Shown: positions 9,019 through 20,514 of the stretch, piece after piece | How positions within the stretch are numbered: the first letter of the stretch is position 1 | How the letters are laid out: every line of letters starts with the position of its first letter | Program-made: the position numbers and the translations under genes | Notes under the pieces: generated by a model | What the model was told of the DNA's origin: nothing | Seen by the model: only the letters and a program-made list of their open reading frames with translations | The model's database searches: none | From: Roseibium suaedae | Lineage (GTDB): Bacteria; Pseudomonadota; Alphaproteobacteria; Rhizobiales; Stappiaceae | DNA length: 64,000 bases | Direction: 5' to 3' | NCBI RefSeq assembly: GCF_900142725.1 | Contig: NZ_FRBW01000001.1 | Location: forward strand, 186,001 to 250,000

Positions 9019-9543
9019 ATGAAAAAAACTGTGTCGATTGCATTGATGCTGGGCCTGGCGGTGGCGGTATCTGGCTGCCAGAGGTTCTCGGGATCTCGCG
9101 ATTATGTGGCTCCGCTGCCGGCAACGCCGACGACACCGGTGGGCCAGGGCTCCCTTCAGCCGCTTGATCCGATGGCTCCGGCACCGGGCACAGTGCAGGA
9201 CGCACAGACTGCCGGGACCGATCTTGCTGCAAATCCTGTCGCCGAACCCTCCGGCGCAATGGAAATCGGTCGTTCCGACATGGCCGGTGGCTGGAAACTC
9301 TCGTCCGGCGGCGAAAGCTGCATGGCTTTCATGGCGCTGACCACATGGTCCGGCGGGTACCGCGCCAACACCCGTGGTTGCACGAGCCCGGCCCTGTCCA
9401 GCATCGCTGCGTGGAACCTCTCGGGCAAGCAGGTTGAGCTGAAGGATAGCTCCGGTGCCGTCGTTGCCCAGCTCTATGCAACCTCCGCGCAGCAGTTCAG
9501 CGGCAAGACGTCAACCGGTGCGCCGGTGTCCCTGTTCAGATAA
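9019..9543 (+). CDS. Omp19-like outer-membrane lipoprotein / AprI-Inh-type protease inhibitor
   Basis: A 174-residue lipoprotein: an N-terminal KK, a hydrophobic stretch and the lipobox AVSGC put the lipidated Cys at residue 20. A Pro/Ala-rich linker (about residues 25-85) leads to a C-terminal beta-barrel domain beginning MAGGWKLSSGGESC and ending SGKTSTGAPVSLFR. This layout matches Brucella Omp19 and the Inh family of metalloprotease inhibitors. Two Cys in the barrel (SC and RGC) could form the family disulfide. By homology it sits in the outer membrane and protects against proteases. Brucella Omp19 is the closest relative I can recall; similarity was not computed. Confidence 0.85.
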   Translation: MKKTVSIALMLGLAVAVSGCQRFSGSRDYVAPLPATPTTPVGQGSLQPLDPMAPAPGTVQDAQTAGTDLAANPVAEPSGAMEIGRSDMAGGWKLSSGGESCMAFMALTTWSGGYRANTRGCTSPALSSIAAWNLSGKQVELKDSSGAVVAQLYATSAQQFSGKTSTGAPVSLFR

Positions 9544-9623
9544 AGCAACTCAGGGTTTATTTTTTTATAGACGAAGCACGGAATAGCTGTAAAACTTGAC
9601 AGGAAGTCAAGGAGGCGGCTGTC

Positions 9624-10403
9624 ATGTCTAAATACGATCCCCTGCGTGAACATCTGGCGCGTCTGGAAGACGTCGTCTGGGCGGCAAAGCTTGATGATGT
9701 TGAAGGGGTTCTGGGGTCGAATCTGCCCCGGAGTGCCAGAGAGCACCGGACCTGGTGGGCGAATTCCGGCGGCAGCCTTGTTCACCAGAATGCCTGGCTG
9801 GATGCCGGCTGGCGGGTCGAGCGGGCGGATCTTTCAAGAGACATGGTTGTGTTCCGCCGGCTCAGGATCGGCGGAACGGCCCTTGCTCAGAATGGCCGAT
9901 CCGCGCAGGCGCGTGAGGCATCCTCGCAGAGCGCGCAGGAGCGCGAGCTCGCCAAACTGTCCGCAAACCACAGACAGCCAGTGACCGTAACCTTGCGGGT
10001 GGAATGGACTGCCCTGGGAGAGGTGCACAAGGTTCCCTGTTCCTCCGAGGCCCTGCCGTCAACTGCAGGTGTTGCCCGGATTTTCTGGCTTGCTTCCGGT
10101 TCTCTGCGCTGTGTTCTGGTGCCTGTGGAGGCCATTCAGCCGTTCTATCGCGCCTTGCGCCTGGAAATTAACGGCTATCCGCCGGAAGGTGGCTTCTCGG
10201 GCGATATCCTTCAGGCTCTTGGCTTGCCCGTGGATACGCCGATCGAGTTCGATTTTGTCAAACCGGGCAATGCCTGGCTCCTGACTGATGGGCGTGGCCG
10301 CCGGGCTGCTCTGGAGCGGTCGGGCGAGCGCAAGCTGGTTGCAACCCTACTGTCCCAGCAGCTCCGGCAAAACGGCGTGGATGTCCGAATTCTTCATTTG
10401 TGA
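9624..10403 (+). CDS. Protein with N-terminal DUF7662-like domain and unrecognised C-terminal half
   Basis: 259 residues, cytoplasmic, no signal peptide. Residues 1-80 (KYDPLREHLARLEDVVW, LGSNLPRSAREHRTWWANSGG, AWLDAGWRVE, DMVVFRR) match a small domain I know as DUF7662, which is found alone or fused to nuclease-like domains. After a Ser/Ala/Gln-rich linker (90-115) comes a beta-rich domain I cannot place. The pattern GVARIFWLASGSLRCVLV and a late helix with RKLVATLLSQQL is faintly like a GIY-YIG fold without its catalytic residues; that is a guess. The gene has its own GGAGG-type site and a terminator. Confidence 0.72.
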   Translation: MSKYDPLREHLARLEDVVWAAKLDDVEGVLGSNLPRSAREHRTWWANSGGSLVHQNAWLDAGWRVERADLSRDMVVFRRLRIGGTALAQNGRSAQAREASSQSAQERELAKLSANHRQPVTVTLRVEWTALGEVHKVPCSSEALPSTAGVARIFWLASGSLRCVLVPVEAIQPFYRALRLEINGYPPEGGFSGDILQALGLPVDTPIEFDFVKPGNAWLLTDGRGRRAALERSGERKLVATLLSQQLRQNGVDVRILHL

Positions 10404-10430
10404 GGCGACGCTGCAGCTCAGTCTCCTGTC

Positions 10431-10458
10431 TGGCCGGCCTTGCGCCGGCCTTTTTTTT
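10431..10458 (+). terminator. Rho-independent terminator
   Basis: GGCCGGC pairs with GCCGGCC (10432-10450) and is followed by a run of eight T. It ends the DUF7662-like gene and separates it from the zapE/TCA cluster. Confidence 0.9.
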
Positions 10459-10622
10459 ATGAATGGTACCGGTCGGATCAAAAAATACGGCTATGGGGCC
10501 GATTGCACTTGCGCGGCCCCGCCAATCTCCTTATCGCAATGGGCGCAGATTGTATGCGCTTGTGCGCATTCTAGCGTGCCCGTCCTTCAGACCTGAAGAA
10601 ACGGGCAAACGGAGAACCGAAG

Positions 10623-11783
10623 TTGAAAGTCGATTTGCCCGCCAACCGGGCTCTTCAGCAACGGTATGAGGCATTGGTTTCTTTGGGTGAGATCACCGAA
10701 GACCCAATCCAGCTTGATATCGTTCGACGCCTGGACGACCTCAACACCGAGCTGTCTCAGCTGCGCCTTGCTTCCAAAAAAAGCTCTTTGGGCTGGCTTT
10801 TCGGCCGGAACCGCAAGCCGGAGACCAGCATCCGGGGGCTCTATGTCTGGGGTGGTGTGGGGCGTGGCAAGACCATGCTCATGGACCTTTTCATGGAAGT
10901 GGCTGTGGTCCGGCGCAAGCGCCGCGTGCACTTTCATGAATTCATGGCGGAGACCCATGAGCGGATCTTTGCCTACCGGCAGGCCCTGAAGCGCGGGGAA
11001 GTGAAGGGTGATGACCCGATTCCCCCAGTCGCTGAAAAGATTGCCGAAGAAACCCGTCTTCTTTGTTTCGATGAATTCTCGGTCACGGACATTGCAGATG
11101 CGATGATCCTGGGGCGCCTCTTCACGCAGCTTTTCGCGTTGGGAGTGGTGGTCGTTGCAACCTCGAATGTGGATCCGCAGGATCTCTATCGCGATGGCCT
11201 GAACCGGCAGCTGTTCCTGCCCTTCATCAAGCTTCTGTCCCAAAATGTCGATGTGGTGATGCTCGACAGTCCGACCGACTACCGTCTTGAAAAGCTGGGC
11301 GGAGCGGATGTCTATGTCTCTCCGCTTGGCAGTGAAGCGGCTGAGCGGATTGAGGGTCTCTGGAAGAAGCTCACCCACGGGGTGACCCCGCATTCCACGC
11401 AGCTTGAAAACAAGGGCAGGGTGATCCCGGTCCGGATGGTTGCCTCCGGTGCAGCGCGTTTCACCTTTGACGAACTCTGCATGCAGCCGCTGGGTGCCGC
11501 GGATTATCTGCGCATCGCCCATGGGTTTGGCACGGTGTTTCTGGAAAACGTTCCGGTCATGTCCAAGGCGCGCCGCAATGAGGCGAAGCGCTTCATCAAT
11601 CTCATCGACACGCTTTATGACAATGGAGTCCGGCTGGTCATCTCTGCGGATGCGGAACCGGACAAGCTTTATCAGGCTGTTGACGGTACGGAAGCTTTTG
11701 AGTTCGACCGGACCACTTCCCGGTTGATCGAAATGCGCTCAGAGGCTTATCTGGCGGGAGAAAATACGCGCGCACGCGCATAG
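10623..11783 (+). CDS. zapE: ZapE/AFG1-like AAA+ ATPase, cell-division associated
   Basis: A 386-residue AFG1-family ATPase. Walker A is GGVGRGKTML (K83, T84), Walker B is LLCFDEF near residue 150 and a sensor-like VVVATSN follows. The HFHEFM motif after Walker A and the C-terminal RTTSRLIEM are family marks. ZapE binds FtsZ rings during constriction in E. coli, and the mitochondrial homologue Afg1/LACE1 handles respiratory-chain subunits. The TTG start is supported by GGAGAACC eight bases upstream. Position just before mdh and the suc genes is the usual arrangement in Hyphomicrobiales. Confidence 0.93.
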   Translation: MKVDLPANRALQQRYEALVSLGEITEDPIQLDIVRRLDDLNTELSQLRLASKKSSLGWLFGRNRKPETSIRGLYVWGGVGRGKTMLMDLFMEVAVVRRKRRVHFHEFMAETHERIFAYRQALKRGEVKGDDPIPPVAEKIAEETRLLCFDEFSVTDIADAMILGRLFTQLFALGVVVVATSNVDPQDLYRDGLNRQLFLPFIKLLSQNVDVVMLDSPTDYRLEKLGGADVYVSPLGSEAAERIEGLWKKLTHGVTPHSTQLENKGRVIPVRMVASGAARFTFDELCMQPLGAADYLRIAHGFGTVFLENVPVMSKARRNEAKRFINLIDTLYDNGVRLVISADAEPDKLYQAVDGTEAFEFDRTTSRLIEMRSEAYLAGENTRARA

Positions 11784-11831
11784 GTATACATTCCCTATAC
11801 GTCAACTAGTAGGGCGTGAGGGGGTCAGGAT

Positions 11832-11860
11832 TTGCGCTGTTTCGGCACCAATAGTCTATA
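11832..11860 (+). promoter_or_regulatory. Candidate sigma-70 promoter for mdh
   Basis: TTGCGC and TCTATA are separated by 17 bases, about 100 bases upstream of the mdh start codon in the 174-bp zapE-mdh gap. Both boxes match the housekeeping consensus moderately well. This is a pattern match only. Confidence 0.4.
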
Positions 11861-11861
11861 G

Positions 11862-12920
<1,059 letters not shown>

Positions 12921-12942
12921 GCTGATTGCTGACCTGAAAGAT

Positions 12943-12969
12943 GACCGCCGCTGATCCTCAGTGGCGGTC
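12943..12969 (+). other. mdh-sucC intercistronic hairpin
   Basis: GACCGCCGCTGA pairs with TCAGTGGCGGTC across a 3-base loop (one G-T pair). There is no T-run, so it is more likely an mRNA-processing or stability element than a terminator. Confidence 0.65.
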
Positions 12970-12990
12970 CTCCGAAAACGGGGGAAACCG

Positions 12991-14189
<1,199 letters not shown>

Positions 14190-14190
<1 letters not shown>

Positions 14191-15098
14191 TGTCTATCCT
14201 TGTCAATAAAGACACGAAGATCATCGTTCAGGGCCTGACCGGCAAGACCGGTACGTTCCACACGGAACAGGCTCTGCAGTACTACGGCACCCAGATGGTG
14301 GCCGGTGTGCACCCGAAGAAGGGCGGCGAAAGCTGGACTTCTGGCGTGGATGCCTCTGCCTCTCTGCCGATCTTCGCCACCGTTGGTGAAGCCAAGGAAG
14401 CAACCGGTGCCGATGCATCCGTGATCTACGTTCCGCCGGCAGGCGCGGGCGCAGCGATCATCGAAGCGATCGACGCAGAAGTGCCGTTCATCGTCTGCAT
14501 CACGGAAGGTATTCCGGTTGCCGACATGGTGAAGGTCAAGGCGAAGCTTGAAAAGTCCAAGTCCCGCCTGCTCGGCCCGAACTGCCCGGGTATCTTGACC
14601 CCTGAAGAATGCAAGATCGGCATCATGCCGGGCTCCATCTTCAAGAAGGGCTCCGTCGGGGTTGTCTCGCGCTCTGGCACGCTTACCTACGAAGCAGTGT
14701 TCCAGACCTCCAACGCCGGCCTCGGCCAGACCACGGCTGTCGGTATCGGCGGCGACCCGGTCAAGGGCACCGAGTTCATCGACGTCCTGGAAATGTTCCT
14801 GGCGGACGACGAGACCCAGTCGATCATCATGATCGGCGAGATCGGTGGCGCGGCTGAAGAAGAAGCAGCCCAGTTCCTGATCGACGAAGCCAAGAAGGGC
14901 CGCAAGAAGCCGATGGCCGGTTTCATCGCGGGCCGGACGGCTCCGAAGGGCCGCACCATGGGCCACGCCGGCGCGGTTATCTCCGGCGGCAAGGGCGGCG
15001 CGGAAGACAAGATCGCAGCCATGGAAGCGGCAGGCATCAAGGTGTCTCCGTCTCCGGCAAAGCTGGGCGAGACCCTGCTCGAAGTCCTGAAGGGCTAA
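14190..15098 (+). CDS. sucD: Succinyl-CoA synthetase alpha subunit
   Basis: 302 residues. The CoA-binding Rossmann domain starts [21 protein letters not shown], and the phosphohistidine site is in [14 protein letters not shown] near residue 253. [11 protein letters not shown] and [12 protein letters not shown] are also conserved. The subunit carries the phosphohistidine intermediate and pairs with SucC. It overlaps sucC by one base and is followed by a 193-bp hairpin-rich gap before odhA. Confidence 0.98.
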
Positions 15099-15160
15099 GA
15101 GTTAAAAATGTCGCCAGCCGAACGGAAAGTGTTTACGTTCGGGAAGGCATGATGCACAAC

Positions 15161-15288
15161 CGGTCGGGGCGTTCTGCGTCCCGACCGAATTTCGAGGCGG
15201 CTGGTGCTTGGCACCAGTCTTTATCTGACCACCAGGCCAGGCCTTTTTCGAGGCCGCCTGCAAGAACAAGGGCGGAGCGACGCTCCGC
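15161..15288 (+). other. Run of intercistronic hairpins between sucD and odhA
   Basis: Three palindromes occur in the 193-bp gap: CGGTCGGG/CCCGACCG (15161-15187), CTGGTGC-ttg-GCACCAG (15201-15217) and GCGGAG-cgacg-CTCCGC (15273-15288). The last ends three bases before the first possible odhA start codon and buries the nearest GGAG. None has a T-run except a weak T5 at 15245. They may limit read-through, guide RNase cleavage or tune odhA translation. No gene is seen in the gap. Confidence 0.6.
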
Positions 15289-15291
15289 TGG

Positions 15292-18279
15292 ATGGACATG
15301 GCACGGCAGGAAGCGAACAACGTATTCGCACTGACGTCGTTGCTTTACGGCGCCAACGCAGCCTATATCGAAGACCTCTACGCTCAGTACAAGGAAGATC
15401 CCCGTTCGGTTGACGCCGACTGGCAGGACTTCTTCGCAGCTTTCCAGGACGAAAAAGAAGTCGTTCTGAAGGAAGCTCGCGGTGCGACCTGGAAGCGTAA
15501 GGACTGGCCGCTTGCCGCCGATGGCGATCTCGTCAATGCCTTTGACGGAAATTGGGCTCCCATCGAGCAGAAGCTCGGCGACAAGCTGAAGAAGAAGGCT
15601 GAAGCCAAGGGCAGCAATCTGTCCGATGTCGAAGTCCTGCAGGCGACCCGCGACAGTGTTCGCGCGCTGATGATGATCCGTGCATACCGTATGCGCGGCC
15701 ATCTGCATGCAGATCTCGATCCGCTGCGCCTGTCTCCTCCGGGCGATCACGAAGAATTGCACCCGTCCTCTTACGGCTTCACCGAAGCTGACTGGGACCG
15801 CAAGATCTTCATCGATCACGTGCTCGGCCTGGAATATGCCACCATCCGCGAGATGCTGGACATTCTGAAGCGGACCTATTGCTCCACCCTCGGTGTCGAG
15901 TTCATGCACATCTCCGATCCGGCTGCCAAGGCCTGGATCCAGGAGCGCATTGAAGGTCCGGACAAGCATGTTGCCTTCACCAAGGAAGGCAAGAAGGCAA
16001 TCCTGAACAAGCTGGTCGAGGCCGAAGGCTTCGAGAAGTTCCTTGATGTGAAATACACCGGCACCAAGCGCTTCGGCCTTGATGGCGGCGAAGCGCTGAT
16101 CCCGGCGCTGGAGCAGATCATCAAGCGCGGCGGCCAGATGGGCCTCAAGGAAATCGTCTTCGGCATGGCCCACCGCGGCCGCCTGAACGTTCTTTCCCAG
16201 GTCATGGGCAAGCCGCACCGCGCCATTTTCCACGAGTTCAAGGGCGGCTCCTATGCGCCGGACGACGTGGAAGGCTCCGGCGACGTGAAGTATCACCTCG
16301 GTGCTTCGTCTGACCGTTCGTTCGATGGCAACGACGTTCACCTGTCGCTGACCGCGAACCCATCGCACCTTGAAATCGTCAACCCGGTCGTTCTCGGCAA
16401 GTCCCGCGCCAAGCAGGATCAGCTGTCCGCCGTTGATGGCCACTGGGTCGACACCACGGAAGTTGACCGCTCCAAGGTTCTGCCGCTGCTGCTGCACGGC
16501 GATGCGGCCTTTGCCGGCCAGGGCGTCGTGGCTGAATGCTTCGGTCTGTCCGCCCTGCGCGGTCACCGCACCGGCGGCTCGCTCCACGTCATCATCAACA
16601 ACCAGATCGGCTTCACGACGAACCCGCGTTTCTCGCGTTCTTCGCCGTATCCGTCCGATATGGCCAAGGTGATCGAGGCTCCGATCTTCCACGTGAACGG
16701 CGATGATCCGGAAGCTGTGACCTTCGCAGCCAAGATCGCGATCGAGTTCCGTCAGACCTTCGGCCGCCCGGTCGTGATCGACATGATCTGCTACCGCCGC
16801 TTCGGCCACAACGAAGGCGACGAGCCGGCATTCACCCAGCCGATCATGTACCGCAAGATCCGCAAGCACTCGACCACGCTCCAGATCTACGCTGAGCGTC
16901 TGGCCGAGGAAGGCGTCGTGTCTCCGGATGAAGTTGAAAAGATGAAGGGCGAATGGCGCTCCCATCTCGACAAGGAATTCGACGCAGGCCAGGCCTTCAA
17001 GCCGAACAAGGCCGACTGGCTGGACGGCAAGTGGTCCGGCATGAAGCGTGCCGACGATGAAGAAGATCCGCGCCGCGGTGCAACCGGCGTGGCCGAAGAC
17101 GAACTGCATGCGATCGGCAAAGGTCTGACCACCGTTCCGGACAGCTTCAACGTTCACCGCACCATTTCGCGTTTCCTTAAGAACCGCGAGCAGATGGTGG
17201 AAACCGGTGAAGGTCTGGACTGGGCAACGGCTGAAGCGCTTGCTTTCGGCTCCCTGCTCAAGGAAGGCCATGCAATTCGTCTGTCCGGTCAGGATTGCGA
17301 ACGCGGCACCTTCTCCCAGCGTCATTCTGTTCTTTACGATCAGGAAGACGAAGGCCGGTTCATCCCGCTCAACAACCTGAGCAAGGACCAGGCGCGCTAC
17401 GAGGTCATCAACTCGATGCTCTCGGAAGAGGCTGTTCTCGGCTTCGAATACGGCTACTCGCTGGCTGAACCGAACGCGCTGACCCTCTGGGAAGCCCAGT
17501 TCGGTGACTTTGCCAACGGCGCTCAGGTCGTCTTCGACCAGTTCATCTCTTCCGGTGAGCGCAAGTGGCTCCGCATGTCCGGTCTCGTCTGCCTTCTGCC
17601 GCATGGCTATGAAGGTCAGGGTCCGGAGCATTCCTCGGCCCGCCTGGAGCGTTTCCTCCAGCTCTGCGCCGAAGACAACATGCAGGTCGCGAACTGCACC
17701 ACCCCGGCGAACTACTTCCACATTCTGCGCCGTCAGATCAAACGCGATATCCGCAAGCCCTTGATCCTGATGACGCCGAAGTCGCTGCTGCGCCACAAGC
17801 GGGCAGTGTCGAAGCTGAGCGAGCTGGGTGCCGATTCCTCTTTCCACCGTCTGCTGTGGGACGATGCCGAATACGGTCAGTCCGAAACCAAGCTGGTGTC
17901 CGACGACAAGATCCGCCGCGTCGTCATGTGCTCGGGCAAGGTCTATTACGATCTGCTCGAAGAACGTGAAAAGCGCGGCATCGATGACGTCTACCTTCTG
18001 CGCGTGGAACAGCTCTATCCGTTCCCGAAGAAGGCGCTCGCGATGGAACTCAACCGCTTCAAGAACGCCGACATGTTCTGGTGTCAGGAAGAGCCCAAGA
18101 ACATGGGTGGCTGGTTCTTTGTCGAGCCGTTCATCGAGTGGGTTCTCGGCCAGATCGACGCTCGCGTAAAGCGCCCGGTTTACGCCGGACGTCCCGCGAT
18201 GGCATCGACCGCAACCGGTTTGATGTCCAGGCATCTGGACCAGCTTCAGACGTTCCTCGACGAAGCATTCGCGAAATAA
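15292..18279 (+). CDS. sucA: 2-oxoglutarate dehydrogenase E1 component
   Basis: A 995-residue thiamine-diphosphate enzyme (also called odhA). It has the N-terminal E2-docking peptide (NNVFALTSLLYGANAAYIEDLYAQY), GMAHRGRLNVL near 290, HLGASSDRSF, GDAAFAGQGVVAE near 402, the TPP/Mg region IGFTTNPRFSRSS, and the C-terminal transketolase-like half with HGYEGQGPEHSSARLERFLQLCAEDN. It decarboxylates 2-oxoglutarate and transfers succinyl to the E2 lipoyl group. A start two codons on (ATG 15298, MARQEANN) is also credible. It sits between sucD and the E2 gene. Confidence 0.97.
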   Translation: MDMARQEANNVFALTSLLYGANAAYIEDLYAQYKEDPRSVDADWQDFFAAFQDEKEVVLKEARGATWKRKDWPLAADGDLVNAFDGNWAPIEQKLGDKLKKKAEAKGSNLSDVEVLQATRDSVRALMMIRAYRMRGHLHADLDPLRLSPPGDHEELHPSSYGFTEADWDRKIFIDHVLGLEYATIREMLDILKRTYCSTLGVEFMHISDPAAKAWIQERIEGPDKHVAFTKEGKKAILNKLVEAEGFEKFLDVKYTGTKRFGLDGGEALIPALEQIIKRGGQMGLKEIVFGMAHRGRLNVLSQVMGKPHRAIFHEFKGGSYAPDDVEGSGDVKYHLGASSDRSFDGNDVHLSLTANPSHLEIVNPVVLGKSRAKQDQLSAVDGHWVDTTEVDRSKVLPLLLHGDAAFAGQGVVAECFGLSALRGHRTGGSLHVIINNQIGFTTNPRFSRSSPYPSDMAKVIEAPIFHVNGDDPEAVTFAAKIAIEFRQTFGRPVVIDMICYRRFGHNEGDEPAFTQPIMYRKIRKHSTTLQIYAERLAEEGVVSPDEVEKMKGEWRSHLDKEFDAGQAFKPNKADWLDGKWSGMKRADDEEDPRRGATGVAEDELHAIGKGLTTVPDSFNVHRTISRFLKNREQMVETGEGLDWATAEALAFGSLLKEGHAIRLSGQDCERGTFSQRHSVLYDQEDEGRFIPLNNLSKDQARYEVINSMLSEEAVLGFEYGYSLAEPNALTLWEAQFGDFANGAQVVFDQFISSGERKWLRMSGLVCLLPHGYEGQGPEHSSARLERFLQLCAEDNMQVANCTTPANYFHILRRQIKRDIRKPLILMTPKSLLRHKRAVSKLSELGADSSFHRLLWDDAEYGQSETKLVSDDKIRRVVMCSGKVYYDLLEEREKRGIDDVYLLRVEQLYPFPKKALAMELNRFKNADMFWCQEEPKNMGGWFFVEPFIEWVLGQIDARVKRPVYAGRPAMASTATGLMSRHLDQLQTFLDEAFAK

Positions 18280-18285
18280 TGGGCC

Positions 18286-18304
18286 GGGGGCCGGACAGGC
18301 CCCC
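18286..18304 (+). other. odhA-odhB intercistronic hairpin
   Basis: GGGGGCC-ggaca-GGCCCCC lies in the 68-bp gap after the E1 stop codon. It has no T-run, so transcription probably continues into the E2 gene. Confidence 0.6.
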
Positions 18305-18347
18305 ATTCCGACAGGACATGGCCAGGAAAATTTAAGAGAAGGCGACC

Positions 18348-19862
18348 ATGGCAACCGAAATCCGAGTGCCCACGCTGGGTGAATCCGTATCTGAAGCAAC
18401 GATCGCACAATGGTTCAAGAAGCCGGGCGATGCCGTAACCGCTGACGAACCGCTTGTGGAACTGGAAACCGACAAGGTGACCGTCGAAGTTCCGGCTCCG
18501 GCTTCTGGCACGCTCGAAAGCATTTCCGTCAAGGAAGGCGAGACTGTTGAGGTTGGTGCGCTGCTGGGTCAGATCGCTGCCGGCGCTGGCGCCGCAGCTG
18601 CTGCTCCTGCTCCTGCAGAAAAGAAGGCTGAAGCTGCACCGGCAGCCAAGTCTGCAGGCAACGTCATAGATGTCGTGGCCCCGAGCGCTGGCGAATCCGT
18701 GACCGAAGCCGAAGTCGGCGAGTGGAGCGTGAAGGTTGGCGATGTGGTCAAGGCCGACGACGTACTCGTCGAGCTGGAAACCGACAAGGCCGCTCAGGAA
18801 ATCCCGTCTCCCGTTGCTGGCACGGTCGTCAAGATCGTTTCTGCAACCGGTGACACCGTGACCCCGGGCACCCTGCTGTGCCAGATCGATGCCTCCGGTT
18901 CTGCCGTTGCCGCCGCTCCGGCTGCAGCTGCTGCCCCGGCTCCGGCTGCCGCACCGGCCGCCGCTGGCTCTTCGATGCCGCCGGCACCGGCTGCCTCCAA
19001 GATGCTGGCTGAAAACAACCTCAGCGCTGACCAGGTTGCCGGTTCCGGCAAGCGCGGCCAGGTGCTGAAGGGTGACGTGATCGCTGCCGTTGCTTCCGGC
19101 GCTGCCGCGGCGGCTTCTGCTCCGGTCGCCGCTCCGCGTGCTCCGGTCGCAGCTCAGGACGAAGTCCGTGAAGAGCGCGTCCGCATGACCAAGCTGCGCC
19201 AGACCATCGCGCGCCGCCTGAAGGATGCTCAGAACACGGCTGCCATGCTGACCACTTACAACGAAGTGGACATGGGCCCGGTCATGGAATTGCGCAAGCA
19301 GTACAAGGACCTGTTCGAAAAGAAGCACGGCGTGAAGCTGGGCTTCATGGGCTTCTTCACCAAGGCTGTCTGCCACGCTCTGAAGGAAATCCCGGCTGTG
19401 AACGCCGAGATCGACGGCACGGACGTGATCTTCAAGAACTTCTGCCACATCGGCGTGGCCGTCGGCACGGACAAGGGCCTCGTGGTTCCGGTTGTCCGCG
19501 ATGCCGACCAGATGTCGATCGCGGAAATCGAGCAGGAAATCGGCAACCTGGGCAAAAAGGCCCGTGACGGCAAGCTCGGCATGGCCGACATGACCGGCGG
19601 CACCTTCACCATCTCCAACGGTGGTGTCTATGGCTCGCTCATGTCCTCGCCGATCCTGAACGCACCGCAGTCCGGCATCCTGGGCATGCACAAGATCCAG
19701 GATCGCCCGATGGCCGTGAACGGTCAGGTCGTCATCCGTCCGATGATGTATCTGGCACTGTCCTACGATCACCGTATCGTTGACGGCAAGGAAGCCGTGA
19801 CGTTCCTGGTGCGCGTCAAGGAAAGCCTGGAAGATCCGCAGCGTCTGGTTCTGGATCTCTAA
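18348..19862 (+). CDS. sucB: Dihydrolipoyllysine succinyltransferase (E2 of 2-oxoglutarate dehydrogenase), two lipoyl domains
   Basis: 504 residues, about 90 longer than the usual single-lipoyl E2o. Two lipoyl domains are seen in tandem with lipoyl lysines K43 and K147, each in an ELETDK context. They are joined by Ala/Pro-rich linkers. An E3-binding domain follows at about 209-250 ([28 protein letters not shown]), then the catalytic domain with the H475-x-x-x-D479 site in SYDHRIVDG. The enzyme transfers succinyl to CoA and forms the core of the complex. The ATG follows an AGAGAAGG site. Confidence 0.96.
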   Translation: MATEIRVPTLGESVSEATIAQWFKKPGDAVTADEPLVELETDKVTVEVPAPASGTLESISVKEGETVEVGALLGQIAAGAGAAAAAPAPAEKKAEAAPAAKSAGNVIDVVAPSAGESVTEAEVGEWSVKVGDVVKADDVLVELETDKAAQEIPSPVAGTVVKIVSATGDTVTPGTLLCQIDASGSAVAAAPAAAAAPAPAAAPAAAGSSMPPAPAASKMLAENNLSADQVAGSGKRGQVLKGDVIAAVASGAAAAASAPVAAPRAPVAAQDEVREERVRMTKLRQTIARRLKDAQNTAAMLTTYNEVDMGPVMELRKQYKDLFEKKHGVKLGFMGFFTKAVCHALKEIPAVNAEIDGTDVIFKNFCHIGVAVGTDKGLVVPVVRDADQMSIAEIEQEIGNLGKKARDGKLGMADMTGGTFTISNGGVYGSLMSSPILNAPQSGILGMHKIQDRPMAVNGQVVIRPMMYLALSYDHRIVDGKEAVTFLVRVKESLEDPQRLVLDL

Positions 19863-19885
19863 GGGAGAACAAAGGAGCGCGAGGC

Positions 19886-20500
19886 ATGAGCCTTGAATTT
19901 CTGATCACCGCGTTGGTTGTCGTTCTGGTTCCAGGAACCGGTGTCGTCTACACGGTGGCGGTGGGATTGACCCGCGGGCGGTGGCAAAGCATTGCTGCTG
20001 CCTTCGGATGCACTCTCGGAATTCTTCCGGCCGTCCTCGCCTCTGTTCTCGGATTATCTGCCCTTCTGCACATGGGCGCCCTGGCTTTCCAGGGCCTCAA
20101 GTTTGCCGGTGCGGCTTATCTTCTCTACCTTGCGGTCCAGACGCTTCGCGCGTCCGGACCCATGGACCTGATGGCCGGACAGGCCAGCCGGACCAGCGCC
20201 TTGCGCACGGCAGTGACGGGATGGTTGATCAACATCCTGAATCCCAAGCTGACCATCTTCTTCCTGGCCTTCCTGCCGCAATTCGTTTCACCTGCTGACC
20301 CGCAGGCTGCCTTGACCATGCTTGCCATGGGCGGCGTGTTCATGGCGATGACCTTCGTGATCTTTGTCCTTTATGGCTGCTTTGCCTCTCTCATCGGCGG
20401 CAGGGTTCTCAGCAGTGAAAGGGCCATGAACTGGATGCGCCGCTCCGTTGCGGCCGCCTTTGCAGGCTTCGGCCTGAAGCTGGCCCTCACGAGCCGCTGA
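19886..20500 (+). CDS. LysE-family amino-acid/metabolite exporter
   Basis: A 204-residue membrane protein with about six hydrophobic segments. The family signature PGTGVVYTVAVGLTRGRWQSIAAAFGCTLGILP lies at residues 17-50, and the central GWLINILNPKLTIFFLAFLPQFV (NPK motif) is typical of LysE/RhtB exporters. Substrates of the family include lysine, threonine, homoserine and homoserine lactone; this one is unassigned. It lies 23 bases after the E2 gene and 14 before an SDR gene, so it is embedded in the TCA operon. Confidence 0.92.
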   Translation: MSLEFLITALVVVLVPGTGVVYTVAVGLTRGRWQSIAAAFGCTLGILPAVLASVLGLSALLHMGALAFQGLKFAGAAYLLYLAVQTLRASGPMDLMAGQASRTSALRTAVTGWLINILNPKLTIFFLAFLPQFVSPADPQAALTMLAMGGVFMAMTFVIFVLYGCFASLIGGRVLSSERAMNWMRRSVAAAFAGFGLKLALTSR

Positions 20501-20514
20501 CGGAGAGACTGAGC

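Noticed and set aside
15133-18408. A 1091-residue open frame on the minus strand covering all of odhA
   Set aside because: It is antisense to a strongly conserved gene, has no family similarity, and arises because GC-biased third positions remove stop codons in that frame.
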